DNA of 47,565 bases from Mesostigma viride (GCA_009746045.1 RPFO01000026.1:3290676-3338240), one strand, 5' to 3'. Positions 11,115-20,961 are shown, counted from the stretch's first letter. Notes: generated by a model from the letters alone, not told the origin. Translations and numbers: made by a program.

Positions 11115-14100
11115 GGATGAGGGGGGGCAGTCATGATCAACTTCCTGATGTGACTGCATTTGATCTTGACTAGAACATCATGGGTGACCCTGCTGATGAC
11201 AGCTAAGGGAGCCCCACAGATGGCTGACCACCACCCCAGTTTGCCCTGAACAGTGGCACACATATGTAAGGGGAGGTAGTTGTCCTGCAGCAGATCTAGA
11301 CAATCTTGGATATATTCTGCAGGAGGGGAGAGAGAGCAGACCCACTGATCTGGCTGCCTATGCAGCTGCAACATGATGCCACAGAACTGGATGGGGGTTG
11401 TGCTCAATTCCACCTGTTTGCCAATCTCATATGATTCCTGGACCTGCTGAATAAAGGTTTCCACCTCAGCTCTAGGCCCACAAATGAGTTGGTCATCTCC
11501 ATGCCACACAAAGAACAGCAGTCCAGAGGGGGTGGGTACAACAAAAAAGCATGGGTCCAGGTCATCATACGTGGCCTTGAGCTTTTTGAATACTTCCTCT
11601 GCTGAGTCTCTGAAAATTTTTGGGGCACTGACAAGCCCTTCCACCCCAATGTTGATGATAAGGTGGGGCTCATCAATATAAGGTTTCCACACAGCTGGGG
11701 TGTCTACCACGTACACCTTCCCTTTCCACACAGATTCAGCCTTTTCTGGGTCCCCCCTGAGGAAGGCCCTTTTAATATCAGTGGCTTTGCAGACATAGTC
11801 TTGGCCTGCATTGAGGTTGTGGAGGAATAGGGAGAGCATGATCCTGAGTGAGGTTTGTTGCAGCCCAGGTGTGTATGTTTCCCCTTTTGGCAGTGTGGAG
11901 GTCCCCTTTAATTCTGTGACACATGGTCTGGCATGGAAGATTGGGGAGCCCACTTTTTGTGGTTTTTGTTTGAGAACAAATTTTAATCTGAGCTTTTTGG
12001 CTCCCTCTGGCACGTCCCATGAAGGGGTGACAGGCGGTTTGTATTGAGGGTTTTTGGGGTTGGGCAGGACCCATTCCTGCCTGGCTTGGTGGACAATGGC
12101 CATCAGCCACTTGGTAAACCCTTTTTGTGTTTTGCATTCTTGTATGACGTGGGAGATTTGGTGGGGTGAGTGCATGGCTATGTCCCACTTACCCAGCCCA
12201 AAGGCTGAGGGATGGAGGAACTGGCTGTGCACTAACTTGTCCAGATCAGGGATCTCCCCTGGTGCATACTGAGTGTTGACTGCCTTGATGACAGCATCCA
12301 TACCAGGGACAATACTGGAGAGAGGGATTTTAAAGTGGTCCAGAGGAACTGCACCCACCCCTGTGACACTGAGCTCATTAGCTGAGATAAGCACCCCAGG
12401 ATAGGATACAAAAGGTTCCCCCAACAAGGTGTTACCAGAGTACCCCTCCACCACCTGGAAGGGTGTCTGAATACCAAGTATAGGGAGCATCACTTGTCCC
12501 ACTACATCCAGTGAGCTTTGGCCTGAGAAATCCTGCACCCGTGCCCAAAATGAAGGTGCAATCTCAAGACCAGGGATGGCTTGTGCACTGATCACACTGA
12601 CCTGTGCCTGAGTGTCTATTGCCAGGGTCCAGGGGTCCTGACTAGTGCACACAGCTGAGACTTTTGCCAACCCTGCGGCCACAGCAGCTTGTTGCTTATG
12701 TGACCTGTGTAATGCTTGCAAGGCGACTGCCAATCTTGACCTCAGAGCGGGAGGGTTGGCAGACAATTTGGTGCCTTGGGGCTGAGCTAATGCTTCCAAC
12801 CCAGCTACCTCGTGCCTGGTTAAGCAATCCCCAGGTTGTGAAGTGGGCCTGGCTTCACTGAGGGTGGAAGGGTTCACAGAGGGTGCTGTGGTGCTGTCAA
12901 CAGCAGTAATTGGTGGCTCAGAGCTACTGCTGGGCATGCTGGAGTTGCCAGATAGAAGTAGTGAGTCCATGCTTAAAGACTCTTCCCCAGGCACGTCTGC
13001 CATGGGAGAATAATACTTCTTAATTCTATGACAGCTCACCCTGTGACGCTTCCCATTGATATTGTGCTTGACCTCCACGGTCTTGCTGTTTTTGGTAAAT
13101 CCACGGATGGTAACTGGACCTAGCCAAGTTCCAACCTTACCAAAGCTGTTTTCCTTGTAATAGAGAACTTGATCACCTTTTTGGAATACTGGCCTGGAAT
13201 GGGTTTTATCTTTTTCTGCCAGTTTTGCTGAGGTTTGTGCACGTGCAGTGTTGTACAGTGCTATCACCTCTGGGGGATATACACCTGCCTGCAGGCCTGC
13301 TGGGATTACTTCACCCCACGTGGCATGCAAGACAGGTCTCATGTTTAGGGTTGTGCACATTTCATGACACCAGAGTGCCCTGTCACAATAGACCCCTGAA
13401 GTAGCATCCTTGGAAGGATTTTTGGCTAGTAGGGTTTTGACAGATCTGATGGTTCTTTCAATGACCCCCTGACCCTCATGATCTTCCAGCCCAGCAATCT
13501 CTATTGCTTCACACCCTTCCAGGTCAGTCAGACAAGAAAATTGTTGATCAAGCAAAATTCTGTCAACTGGGTAGAATCTGGGTAAAGCAATCATGAGTGC
13601 AACACGTAGCTGCCCTGCAGACATGCCAGGTAGGGGTTCCATTACTGTGAACCTGGACCATGAGTCTTTTAGGATCAGGTAGGGTTGGACATCTTTGTTG
13701 ATGTGCATCACATCCCCCACTATCATGCCCCTATTGGTGGAAGGAGTTGCAGTATGCCATTTTTGAGGTTTGGGGCTATTGAACTGACATTCTTGACAGT
13801 GTTGTCTAGCCAGTTTTACTGCATTCCTGAGTTGTTTTCCCATGCTACTACCCCCCAGCCGTCTGGCCAGTTCCTCAGCCACTGTTTCATGACCCATGGC
13901 TAGGTGCAGCTGATGAGCAAGCTCCTTGATATCTATGGAGTTGTCAACAGTAGGGGTTAGTGCTTTTATGTAAGGTTCCAGAACAGGGTGTTGGGAGGAC
14001 AGTAAGGTTGCTGCCTCAAAATCAATTATGCCCTGGTTGCCATCCCCAATGGTAATGAGATCATCATCCTCAGAGTACATAAGGTGAGTGAACTCACATT

Positions 14101-14403
14101 GATTTGGGTAGCGAGGCCTGTTGCAACGGCTGCCTGGAGGCCCCAGGGGATGACGTGCGTGCCAGCAGCCCGGGCAGAGATCCACCCCGTTGGCCAGGGA
14201 GTCGTTGTTGGGGCAGTTGTGCCGTGCGTGCCCTCGTTGGAAGCACCTCAGGCACCTTATGGACCCCCCAGGGTTGCCAGGCTGGTTGTTGTTGTTGTTG
14301 TTGTTGTTTCCCTGCTGGGACCGGTTCTGGCCCTGCTGGGACCTGTTGTTGTTGTTGTTTTGGCCCTGTTGGGACCTGTTGTTATTGTTGCCCTGCTGGG
14401 ACC

Positions 14404-14434
<31 letters not shown>

Positions 14435-14455
14435 GGGGTTGCCATGCAGGGGCAC
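11115..14455 (-). CDS. E2 pol: zinc knuckle - integrase - protease - reverse transcriptase
   Basis: Numbering from 14455: Asn/Gln-rich repeats 7-57 encoded by an (AAC)n microsatellite; CCHC knuckle Cys68-Cys71-His76-Cys81; a second Cys cluster 94-120; HHCC finger ~183-223 (LHLAMGH ... CQEC); integrase Asp248, Asp303 (LLDQQFS) and Glu333 (GVIERTIRSVK); integrase C-terminal barrel ~426-480; retropepsin-like protease ~610-690 with AIDTQAQVSVI (614-618) and TLLGEPF; copia-like reverse transcriptase from ~820 with ATDIKRAFLRGD, IGVEGLVSAPKIF and HGDD 985-988. As in E1, the protease lies between integrase and reverse transcriptase, and no D[ST]GA motif precedes integrase. The frame runs on as nonsense to 10919 after the C-run near 11120. 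Confidence 0.9.
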
Positions 14456-15195
14456 ACGGTGCCACGTGTTGCCACGCCCCTGAGAGCCACTGCCCCCTTG
14501 GTGGGAGGACTTGTGGGTCTTGGGTGCCCCCCCTGGCTGGCCTGCCCCTTGCGTTTGTGGCCTTGGACACCCTGGACCTTGGGGTCCTGGGCCTGGTTGT
14601 TGCCAGTACCCAGGGGGTCCACTGCCTCCTCGATATAGAGCATGGCAGCTCTGAAGTTGTCCCAGAGGGACTTGAGGCCTGTAAGCAGGGTAGCCAGGAC
14701 AGAAGGTTGCAAATTAGCTTTTGTTAGCCAGGTGTGGATGAGATACCTTGGTTGGAGCTTGAGAAGCTCAAGGTCTTTCTCAATCATTACCCTGTATGTT
14801 TTTGCATCCCCAGAGAGGTTATTCTTGTTCACCTTATATGCAGCAAGCCAGTTGAAACGTTCTACTGCTTCCATGTGGTTATTGGTAAGCACTAGCTGTT
14901 TCAGATCAGTGATAAAGGTAGGCCACTGTTCAATGGCTGCTTCAGGTGTCAGGGTACGTTCCTGATAGGTTTGAATCAATGCTCTGATTGCAGGAGATGA
15001 TTGATGGAATGTGGAGGAGGCCCTGAGAGCCTTAAACTGATGTCTAAGGTTAAGACCTTCCATCCCATACTCCAAAGCAAAAACAAATTGCTTAGCTTGT
15101 TCAACAGTGTGACCCTCAGGCAAGCCAGCAATATTGATTTTGGATTCCTTTTTATGAGGGTTAAACACACCTGTGAGAGGGGGGTTGGCCCTCAA
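14257..15195 (-). CDS. E2 gag capsid-like part
   Basis: Contains the helical gag core: an IAGLPEGHTVEQAKQFVFAL start, WPTFITDLKQLVL, then RFNWLAAYKVNKNNLSG and YLIHTWLTKANLQP. It resembles capsid regions of LTR retrotransposons in general build; I cannot assign a specific family. The frame is open upstream only to about 15195, where it overlaps the preceding gag piece by the bases TTGA in a -1 relation. Its C terminus becomes Thr-rich across the AAC microsatellite, while the zinc knuckle is in the pol frame. Confidence 0.72.
14260..14450 (-). repeat. (AAC)n microsatellite at the E2 gag/pol overlap
   Basis: Several AAC tracts on the minus strand, separated by CGGTCCCAGCAGGGC-like spacers. Gag reads the tract as Thr and pol, one base back, reads it as Asn. 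The two frames overlap for about 200 bases with no stop, so a -1 slip anywhere in the tract would join them. Confidence 0.85.
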
Positions 15196-15488
15196 GAAGC
15201 GTCGGTTGCTTGTTGCAGGCGGGTGGGGTCCAGGTTGATGGTCCCCCGCTCATACCGCGACATCAGGGCGCGCAGGCCCTCGACAGTTTGCAGCTGGTTA
15301 GCTGTTAACTGCTGATCTTGCAACGAGGCCAGCTGGGCCTGGAGAATGGCGAGCTGTTCCAGGACATCCCCGCTCCTTGGGGGGGCCTCAGCAGGCCTGT
15401 TGGGTGCCTGTGGCACCTCTGCACCTCCCCCCAGGGCCTCCTGGGGTCCTGGCCACCCCCCCTGGTTTGGGAGGGGGCCCCAACCCAC
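15192..15488 (-). CDS. E2 gag middle part (coiled coil)
   Basis: Pro-rich start, then a heptad-like LEQLAILQAQLASLQDQQL segment predicted to form a coiled coil, ending RYERGTINLDPTRLQQATDAS and a UGA. It follows the N-terminal gag piece in a -1 relation; the switch lies in C-runs at about 15500-15535. The coiled coil suits gag multimerisation, so this frame looks like the real continuation. Confidence 0.6.
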   Translation of the reverse strand: MGWGPLPNQGGWPGPQEALGGGAEVPQAPNRPAEAPPRSGDVLEQLAILQAQLASLQDQQLTANQLQTVEGLRALMSRYERGTINLDPTRLQQATDAS

Positions 15489-15489
15489 A

Positions 15490-16885
15490 GGGCGAACCTG
15501 GGGTGGTGGGGGAGGGGGAGGGGGGTCATGGTGGCCCTGGGGGAGCCCGGGGGTGTCCGGGTAACCCCACTGGGTCCAGCCCCATCGGTGGAGGGGCGGG
15601 CAGGGGTGTCTGCCTCTGCTCTCCTCCTGGCCTCCTCCCGCATGAGACGCTTCATCTCCTTGCGTACCTCATGCTCCCGGAGGGCTGCCTGAAAGGCAGC
15701 CTCATCCTCGGGTATGTCAGGGAGTGGTTCTCCCATGATCATAGCAGGCCGGACTGGACAGTCCGCCTCTTTGCCCTTCCTCGCGCCCAGGGCCAGCAGT
15801 CCCTCCTTGTACTGCAGGGGTTGGGGGGGAGAGGGTTTCTTGCTGGTGGTTTCCAGCGGGGGGGCTTCTTCAGCTACCACCCCATGTTTGGCCAAGATGG
15901 CCTCCGTGACCCTGGCTTGGGTGATGGAGGACATGGTTTTAAAGTGTGCTGACCGAGCAAGCTCGGCCAGGTCTTGACTGTCCGCATAGTCCATGGGATA
16001 GTCAGCATTTTTTAAGAGGTCACGTAACCGCTGGGTGGCCTCGCGGTACGCGTCCGCCATCGCCTGGTGGGTAGCCAGGCGACGGGCGGCTTCCTCTTCA
16101 TATTCTTGCCGCTTAGCGGCGAGCCGAAAAGCCGCCTCTCGGCGGACCTCTCGGTCCCGCTGCCGCGCTCGGCGTTCTTCATTTGCCACCAGCGCGGCCT
16201 GCTCGACCGCCAGGAGCGCTGGGGTAAGATTGATCTCAGTCTCCCCATCGGGGAGACTGGCAGTGTCGGATACCTCATCGTCGGACATTGGTTGTCCGGC
16301 GATGGGTTCCACAGGTTTTCGCACCACCCGTGCGAGTTTAATACTCTCCATGTCCTTCTTCTTGCGAAGAAGGGACGCAGAGGGTCGCCCAAACGTTAGC
16401 TCAATGTGGTTATGTCCCTGGGCGAAAGGGACATTAAGGTTTGATGTGGCGGGACGAAAGGTAATCGTCCCGTCCGGTGCCACCGAGGCCGTCTGACGGG
16501 GCATACGCTCCCGAAGAGATGGCAACGTGGGGCCGGACTGTGGAGCCTCAGTGGGGTTTACCACCGAGGTCTCCGCAGCCATGGCCGCGCCAGCCGTGGT
16601 TGCGGCTGGGGCGGCCGCCGGAGTCGAGGGTAAGCCGGTCTCCCCGGGGGGAGCCGTCTCGGCCTCCGGCCTCGCAGGGGAGGGGGGTAGGTCGGTCGGC
16701 TTTGCAGCCGCCGTCCCCTCGTCCTGGCAACCATTGTGAGTCTTTTTGTTCTTTTTCTTTTTCTTGGAAATGGCCGCATCGCCAGCCGGCTTCTTGTTGT
16801 TGTCTCTGGGCATCCGCCGATCCTGCCCATCATCATCCTCGTTGTAGGTAAGCTTCTTAGCGACATTCTTGTTCGTGATAGCCAT
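15490..16885 (-). CDS. E2 gag N-terminal part
   Basis: Starts with ATG at 16885, only 18 bases inside the 5' LTR. The first ~65 residues are strongly basic (SKKKKKNKKTH), followed by a Pro/Ala-rich disordered region. A long charged helix then follows (EERRARQRDREVRREAAF ... QEYEEEAARRLATHQ), probably a coiled coil, and near its end a second charged helix (EHEVRKEMKRLMREEARRR). No enzymatic motif is present. Likely the structural N terminus of gag or a fused accessory region. The frame stays open to 15305, but its last ~60 residues look like out-of-frame translation. Confidence 0.65.
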
Positions 16886-16903
16886 GGTAGCAAATAAAAT
16901 TCA

Positions 16904-17375
16904 AGTTAGAATGCGGTGGGATATATTGCTTGAGAACACTGAAGCTTGGAGCAATGAATTGCTTGGTTCATTAGAAAATAGGTTTACCCTTTATCAACGT
17001 TCCTCTCACCGGCTGCGCCGCCAGTGACCGTTGGGTGCAGACCGTTGGCCCGAGGCCGCACGATGACAGGTAGCTGCCTAGTCACTGCATCGTGCGATCA
17101 CAAATCAATGCACGCTGCAGTACGGTCCCTATCTAGGATACTCTAGTACCGTCCAATGACAGGACACTACGTATACTGGGTACTGACATCTGTCACGTAC
17201 CTCAGTACCCAAAGTACCTATCTAGGGAAACGTATGCGACTCGACTAGCATCCCTATCTGCATAGCCCACGTGGTATTTATATTCACATACCAACGTGGG
17301 TTTACAAGGCTTATTCATACGTTGTATTCACAATGCCTTTGAGACTTAGTCTACAGCAAAGCATGGAGACTAACT
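16904..17375 (-). repeat. E2 5' LTR
   Basis: 472 bp, nearly identical to 9726-10198. AGTTAG...CTAACT ends; TATA-like box on the minus strand at 17275-17282. Transcription of E2 should start here and run toward lower coordinates. Confidence 0.92.
17275..17282 (-). promoter_or_regulatory. TATA-like box of E2
   Basis: TATAAATA on the minus strand, inside the promoter-bearing LTR. Confidence 0.5.
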
Positions 17376-17674
17376 GTCTCAGGCCCTCTCGAGGACGCTG
17401 GGCCCCCGTGGCCCGATCCCCTCATGGACTTAACCGTGGGTTCAGTGGCCTCCTCATCATTCTGACGAGGGCGCTTACCCCCCACGTACTTGCCGCTGAA
17501 ACACTCATACAACTGATCCGTCATGGCTGCCCAGCCATGGACCTGTCGCATGTGGATGGTCACATTATCCATGGTGACCGGATCCAGTTGCAGCGACTTG
17601 AGAATTAAAGTCGCCCATGGCCATCCGATCTGCGACGAAGAAGCCCTTGGCCATGGCGTCCTCCCTCATCAAGT
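17376..17674 (-). CDS. E1 gag middle part, upstream of E2
   Basis: Minus-strand coding text that rejoins the zinc-knuckle piece at 9720 if E2 is removed. Two frames carry plausible protein: EDAMAKGFFVADRMAMGDFN (ending just after 17580) and MDNVTIHMRQVHGWAAMTD followed by QLYECFSGKYVGGKRPRQN, whose frame runs into the E2 boundary. A small frameshift near 17570 is therefore likely. The region is hydrophilic gag text without recognisable motifs. Confidence 0.5.
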
Positions 17675-17784
17675 TTCGTTTAAGTGGCCAGCCGGAGCGG
17701 CTGCTTAGGTTTTAGCGGACAAGTGTTCGAAGCGCGTCATTGGTGAATTACTAGGGAACTTGGGTTTCCCCGCGAAACTCCAAC

Positions 17785-18095
17785 CGCACGTTCAGATTTC
17801 CAAATCTCAAGTAAAGTTCGGCGCAACTTTCTGAACGGGGGCAGTTGACGAGCAGCATTCCTCCGGACGAATGAATTGCGTTCCATACTTGCGCAAAATT
17901 TTGAAAGGTAGCTTGCGTGCAGCCCTACTAAAATTTGCGCGCACGTTCAGATTTCCAAATCTCAAGTAAATTTCGGCGGAACATTCTGAACGGGGGTAGT
18001 TGGCGGGCAGCGTTCCTCCAGACGAATGAAATGCGTTCCATACTAGCGCAAAATTTTGAAAGGTAGCTTGCGTGCAGCCCTACTAAAATTTGCGC
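17785..18095. repeat. 155 bp tandem repeat, two copies
   Basis: 17785-17939 and 17940-18095 are near-identical copies, starting CGCACGTTCAGATTTCC and ending in ACTAAAATTTGCGC. Non-coding. Confidence 0.85.
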
Positions 18096-18098
18096 GAA

Positions 18099-18278
18099 GT
18101 GTGGGACTGAAAATTCGTAACGGAAACTGTTTGGTAGTTGCCGTCACTTCCTCTTGTGCAAACGTGTGGGAGTGAAAATTCGTAACGGAAACTTTTTGGT
18201 AGTTGCCGTCACTTCATTTTGCGCGAGTGTTGGGCTGAAAATTCGTAACGGAAACTTTTTGGTAGTTGGCGTCACTTC
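18099..18278. repeat. ~65 bp tandem repeat, three copies
   Basis: Units begin at about 18099, 18165 and 18229 and share CTGAAAATTCGTAACGGAAAC and GTCACTTC. The third unit is cut by the hAT-type insertion and continues at 20096. Confidence 0.8.
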
Positions 18279-18291
18279 CAGTGTTTCTGCT

Positions 18292-18382
18292 AAGGGGTGG
18301 GGGGGTTCCGGTAACTCCGGTAAGGGGGGGGGTCCGGCCGAGGCCGGGGGGGGGTCCGGGGGGGCGGAGCCCCCCCGGATGT
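18292..18382. repeat. G-rich subterminal tract
   Basis: Runs of G with TCCGG motifs just inside the left TIR of the hAT-type element, ending in a CGGAGCCCCCCCGG hairpin-like text. Confidence 0.6.
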
Positions 18383-19869
18383 TGGCGAATTTTTTTTAGA
18401 AAAATAAAAACCCAATAGGATTTCTTATACAGTTATATAATTTATCCTAAACTGTGAAGCCTTGCCTTAGTGGGCTGCTTGTGCCCTGAATCCTGATTCA
18501 CATAGCCTTGGCATACGCAGGGCTCCCTAATAAAACATACGAAAATGATAACTTAGCATGCATACAAGCATGCCTAGTCACAATAGGAGGTTACAAAACA
18601 TAGTTGTCATCACTTGTAGGCTATGTAGCTCACATTAGCTCACCCATACATTATTGGCGTGACCTCACACGATGCCGCCTTAGGGTTTGCATGCACCATA
18701 TACACCCATAGGCCGGTGTCGAAACAACCTGCTCCGACATGGCCTGCTCCGGAACATCACCGCCATGAATTTCGCGCTGTGGGTGCGCTGAGCCACCTGC
18801 ATCGCCCTGCTCTACGGCACCCTCATCCCCATTCGTCTTATCAGTGTCGTCCCCTTCTAACTCGTTGCCTGCCTGCGCCTGGTGTGTAACGACCGTGCCC
18901 AAAGCCCGGCGACCGCTCGTACTGCCAGCCAAGGTCAAACTGAAACGCCACCACCTCGTGTGAAATGGTCCTTGAACTTGTAGCCCAGGGGAATCGGGGG
19001 CTCTTTCTTCTTCGTCATGATTCACTTCTCTAGCGCACTATCGAAAAATGTAGGATTAGAAAACACGCAAAACAAAGTCAGCTGCATGGCTCGATTGCCG
19101 TGAACTTCATGCATCGTCTAGCGGCTCAGCACCTTTACATCGTGTTGCGTACCTACTGCTGCAGGCATTCTGCAGCGCATTTGTTACCCGCCGCACTAAA
19201 CTGACTGGAATTGCCGGCTGCCAAGTGCTGAGTGCTGACCCATTCGTTATAGGGTCAGATCTGCACCGCGCCACGCCTTTTGTTACTTGGGTACGGATAA
19301 TCTATTTGCTCACAAATTGAAGTTGAAACTTTAGCCCCTCCTCGATCAACAGTAGTTGTTAGCACGTCCAATAACTCAACTCAACTCAACATCAACAACA
19401 ACGAGATTTGTGCTTGGTCAAGCTCACACCGGTAATAAAAGTGGGCAACAACAACGACAACCCGAGCGAGCGAGCAATGTTTGTGCAAATTCGCCTAGCC
19501 TTGACGAGCCGTTGCCCATGATTATTTTTTTAATACTGCATCTGAGGGTCACGCACTACTATTTTAACCTCATCAGTAAGGTATCTTGTACTGTAGCTAC
19601 GATAGGACCGTCGCGAGATTCCATGCCCTGGCGCACTGGTTTTCGTCGGGCATTCAGCAGGGCTCCGTCTGCTGTGTCGGAATTTACATTCGGTGGAGGT
19701 GTTAGCATGGCAGCAAAGTGCAAACTATTTGTAAGTGCCGGGAATAGTAACATATAGTAATCGAAGTTGATATTTTGTAATAGTCAGTATATAAGTACCG
19801 GGTTTGTGTGACGGGGAAACCGGGGAACCCCGGCCGGCATTATTTGCTTCTCGGTCGACCAGGTCAGCC

Positions 19870-20045
19870 CGGGGATGGCTTACCGGTCGGCCGGGGGGGG
19901 TTTCCTGCTCAGAACACAGCATACCGGTCGGTCGGGGGGGTTTCCTGCTTGACATATAGCATACCGGTCGGCCGGGGGGGGTTTCCTGCTTGGCATATAG
20001 CATACCGGTCGGCCGGGGGGGGCTTACCGGTCGGCCGGGGGGGCA
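19870..20045. repeat. subterminal tandem repeats of the hAT-type element
   Basis: Five units containing TACCGGTCGGCCGGGGGGG, four of them followed by TTTCCTGCT text, with a ~45 bp period. Subterminal arrays are common transposase-binding regions in hAT elements; that role is inferred here. Confidence 0.75.
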
Positions 20046-20160
20046 CCGGTAATTACCGGAGAATTACCGGTACCGGTGCGTTAGCAGAAACACTGGTCAC
20101 TTCCTTTGGTTCGACTGAAAATTCGCTGAAATTCGCTGAATTCGTACCGTAGCCTAATTT

Positions 20161-20859
20161 TTAGTACCTCGAAGTGACGGGGCACCTAAAAATTTGCCCA
20201 CAAGTACACTTGGCAGCGCGCTCACTGGGAAAAATTGTACAGCCGCTCCGGCGGGCCACTTGAACGAATTGTAATGTCAGCTTGACGAAGTCTTCAAAGG
20301 CGTGGACCACTAGTTGTCCCTTGATGGGCTTGTAGTCCAGGTATTCTTGCTTCAGGTGGGACCCATCTATGGTCCTCTTGTCACTCAGGAACACCCTGAG
20401 TCGCGTCATAAACGCCGCCCAGGTGTCCCCCGCCGCGTGTCGCTCCCGAACAAACTTGAACAGCCGCCTCGCCGACTGCCGTATGTAGGCACTAGACGCC
20501 AGGATGCGAAGCTTGTCACCGTTGTATATCTCCGTGTACAAGTTCATGTCCTCTAACATCCTCTCAGCATCCCGGGGCTGCCAATTGTCCTTGATGGACT
20601 GAAACTGGCCTAGCACCGCGTACCCCTCAGCAACGGTTGGTCGCTTAGGCGCCGCTTGATCTGCGGCTGGCGCGTGCTGCCCGCCCTGAGATCCTTGGCT
20701 CTGATTATCTGGCACCTCAGCCTGGTCTCCCAGCGCCTGGCCGTCCCCGCGTCCATCGCGTCCACCGCGTCCATCGCGTCCATCTCGTCCATCCATCCCA
20801 GCGCCGCGCCGTCCAAAGCCCATGAAGCCCGCTGGTTGGTTGATAGCTCCATCCTCCAT
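20161..20859 (-). CDS. E1 gag core
   Basis: ATG at 20859, 232 codons. After a Gly/Asp/Arg repeat (GRDGRDGRGGRDGRGDG) and a Gln/Ala linker, a helical gag-like region follows: YAVLGQFQSIKDNWQPRDAE, LRILASSAYIRQSARRLFKF, DTWAAFMTRLRVFLSDK, then LTLQFVQVARRSG. The W...F...L pattern is that of retrotransposon gag proteins. Similarity stops near 20240, where the inverted repeat and inserted DNA begin; the last ~25 residues are probably not original. The real continuation is at 17376-17674 and 9399-9720. Confidence 0.65.
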   Translation of the reverse strand: MEDGAINQPAGFMGFGRRGAGMDGRDGRDGRGGRDGRGDGQALGDQAEVPDNQSQGSQGGQHAPAADQAAPKRPTVAEGYAVLGQFQSIKDNWQPRDAERMLEDMNLYTEIYNGDKLRILASSAYIRQSARRLFKFVRERHAAGDTWAAFMTRLRVFLSDKRTIDGSHLKQEYLDYKPIKGQLVVHAFEDFVKLTLQFVQVARRSGCTIFPSERAAKCTCGQIFRCPVTSRY

Positions 20860-20961
20860 GATGGCCTCTGTTCAGATCTGCTACAGCCAGCCAAGTGGCC
20901 AAGCAGCAATTAAAGCAATATAAGCTACTGAACAAGAAAGGAAAGTGCCAAGTGTTACCAC
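20860..20961 (-). other. gap between E1 5' ORFs
   Basis: The minus-strand text between the stop at 20962 and the ATG at 20859 has several stops. It begins GGTAACAC and ends TGTAGCAG, so a short GT-AG intron joining the two frames is conceivable, but nothing else supports it. Confidence 0.25.

Larger units (their letters stand above)
9726..17375 (-). mobile_element. LTR retrotransposon E2 nested in E1 gag
   Basis: 7650 bp, with LTRs at 9726-10198 and 16904-17375 that differ by about one base (AAAG versus AAG near 9764). A perfect 5 bp duplication (GTCTC) flanks it. Minus-strand order: gag (several frame pieces), CCHC knuckle, integrase, retropepsin-like protease, copia-like reverse transcriptase, RNase H. 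It interrupts E1 gag between GPASSRGPE-type and SSRGRGRSRRGR-type text, so it is younger than E1. Domain order and LTR ends match E1, but the proteins are clearly diverged; the two are different families of one lineage. Confidence 0.93.
18279..20095. mobile_element. hAT-type non-autonomous DNA transposon
   Basis: Ends are perfect 15 bp inverted repeats, CAGTGTTTCTGCTAA at 18279-18293 and its complement at 20081-20095. An exact 8 bp target duplication GTCACTTC lies at 18271-18278 and 20096-20103. CAG...CTG ends with 8 bp duplications are the hAT signature. At 1817 bp it is too short for a transposase gene with intact domains. A minus-strand frame at 18651-19025 and a plus-strand frame ending at 19757 are unrecognised; the latter ends SAVSEFTFGGGVSMAAK, which only faintly recalls a hAT C terminus. 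Confidence 0.85.
17675..20268. repeat. 29 bp inverted repeat flanking an insertion in E1 gag
   Basis: 17675-17703 is the reverse complement of 20240-20268 with two mismatches. The right copy lies in the gag frame (FVQVARRSG). The 2.5 kb between them carries tandem repeats and the hAT-type element and has no gag coding. This could be a further TIR element inserted in gag, but no flanking target duplication is evident. Confidence 0.5.
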
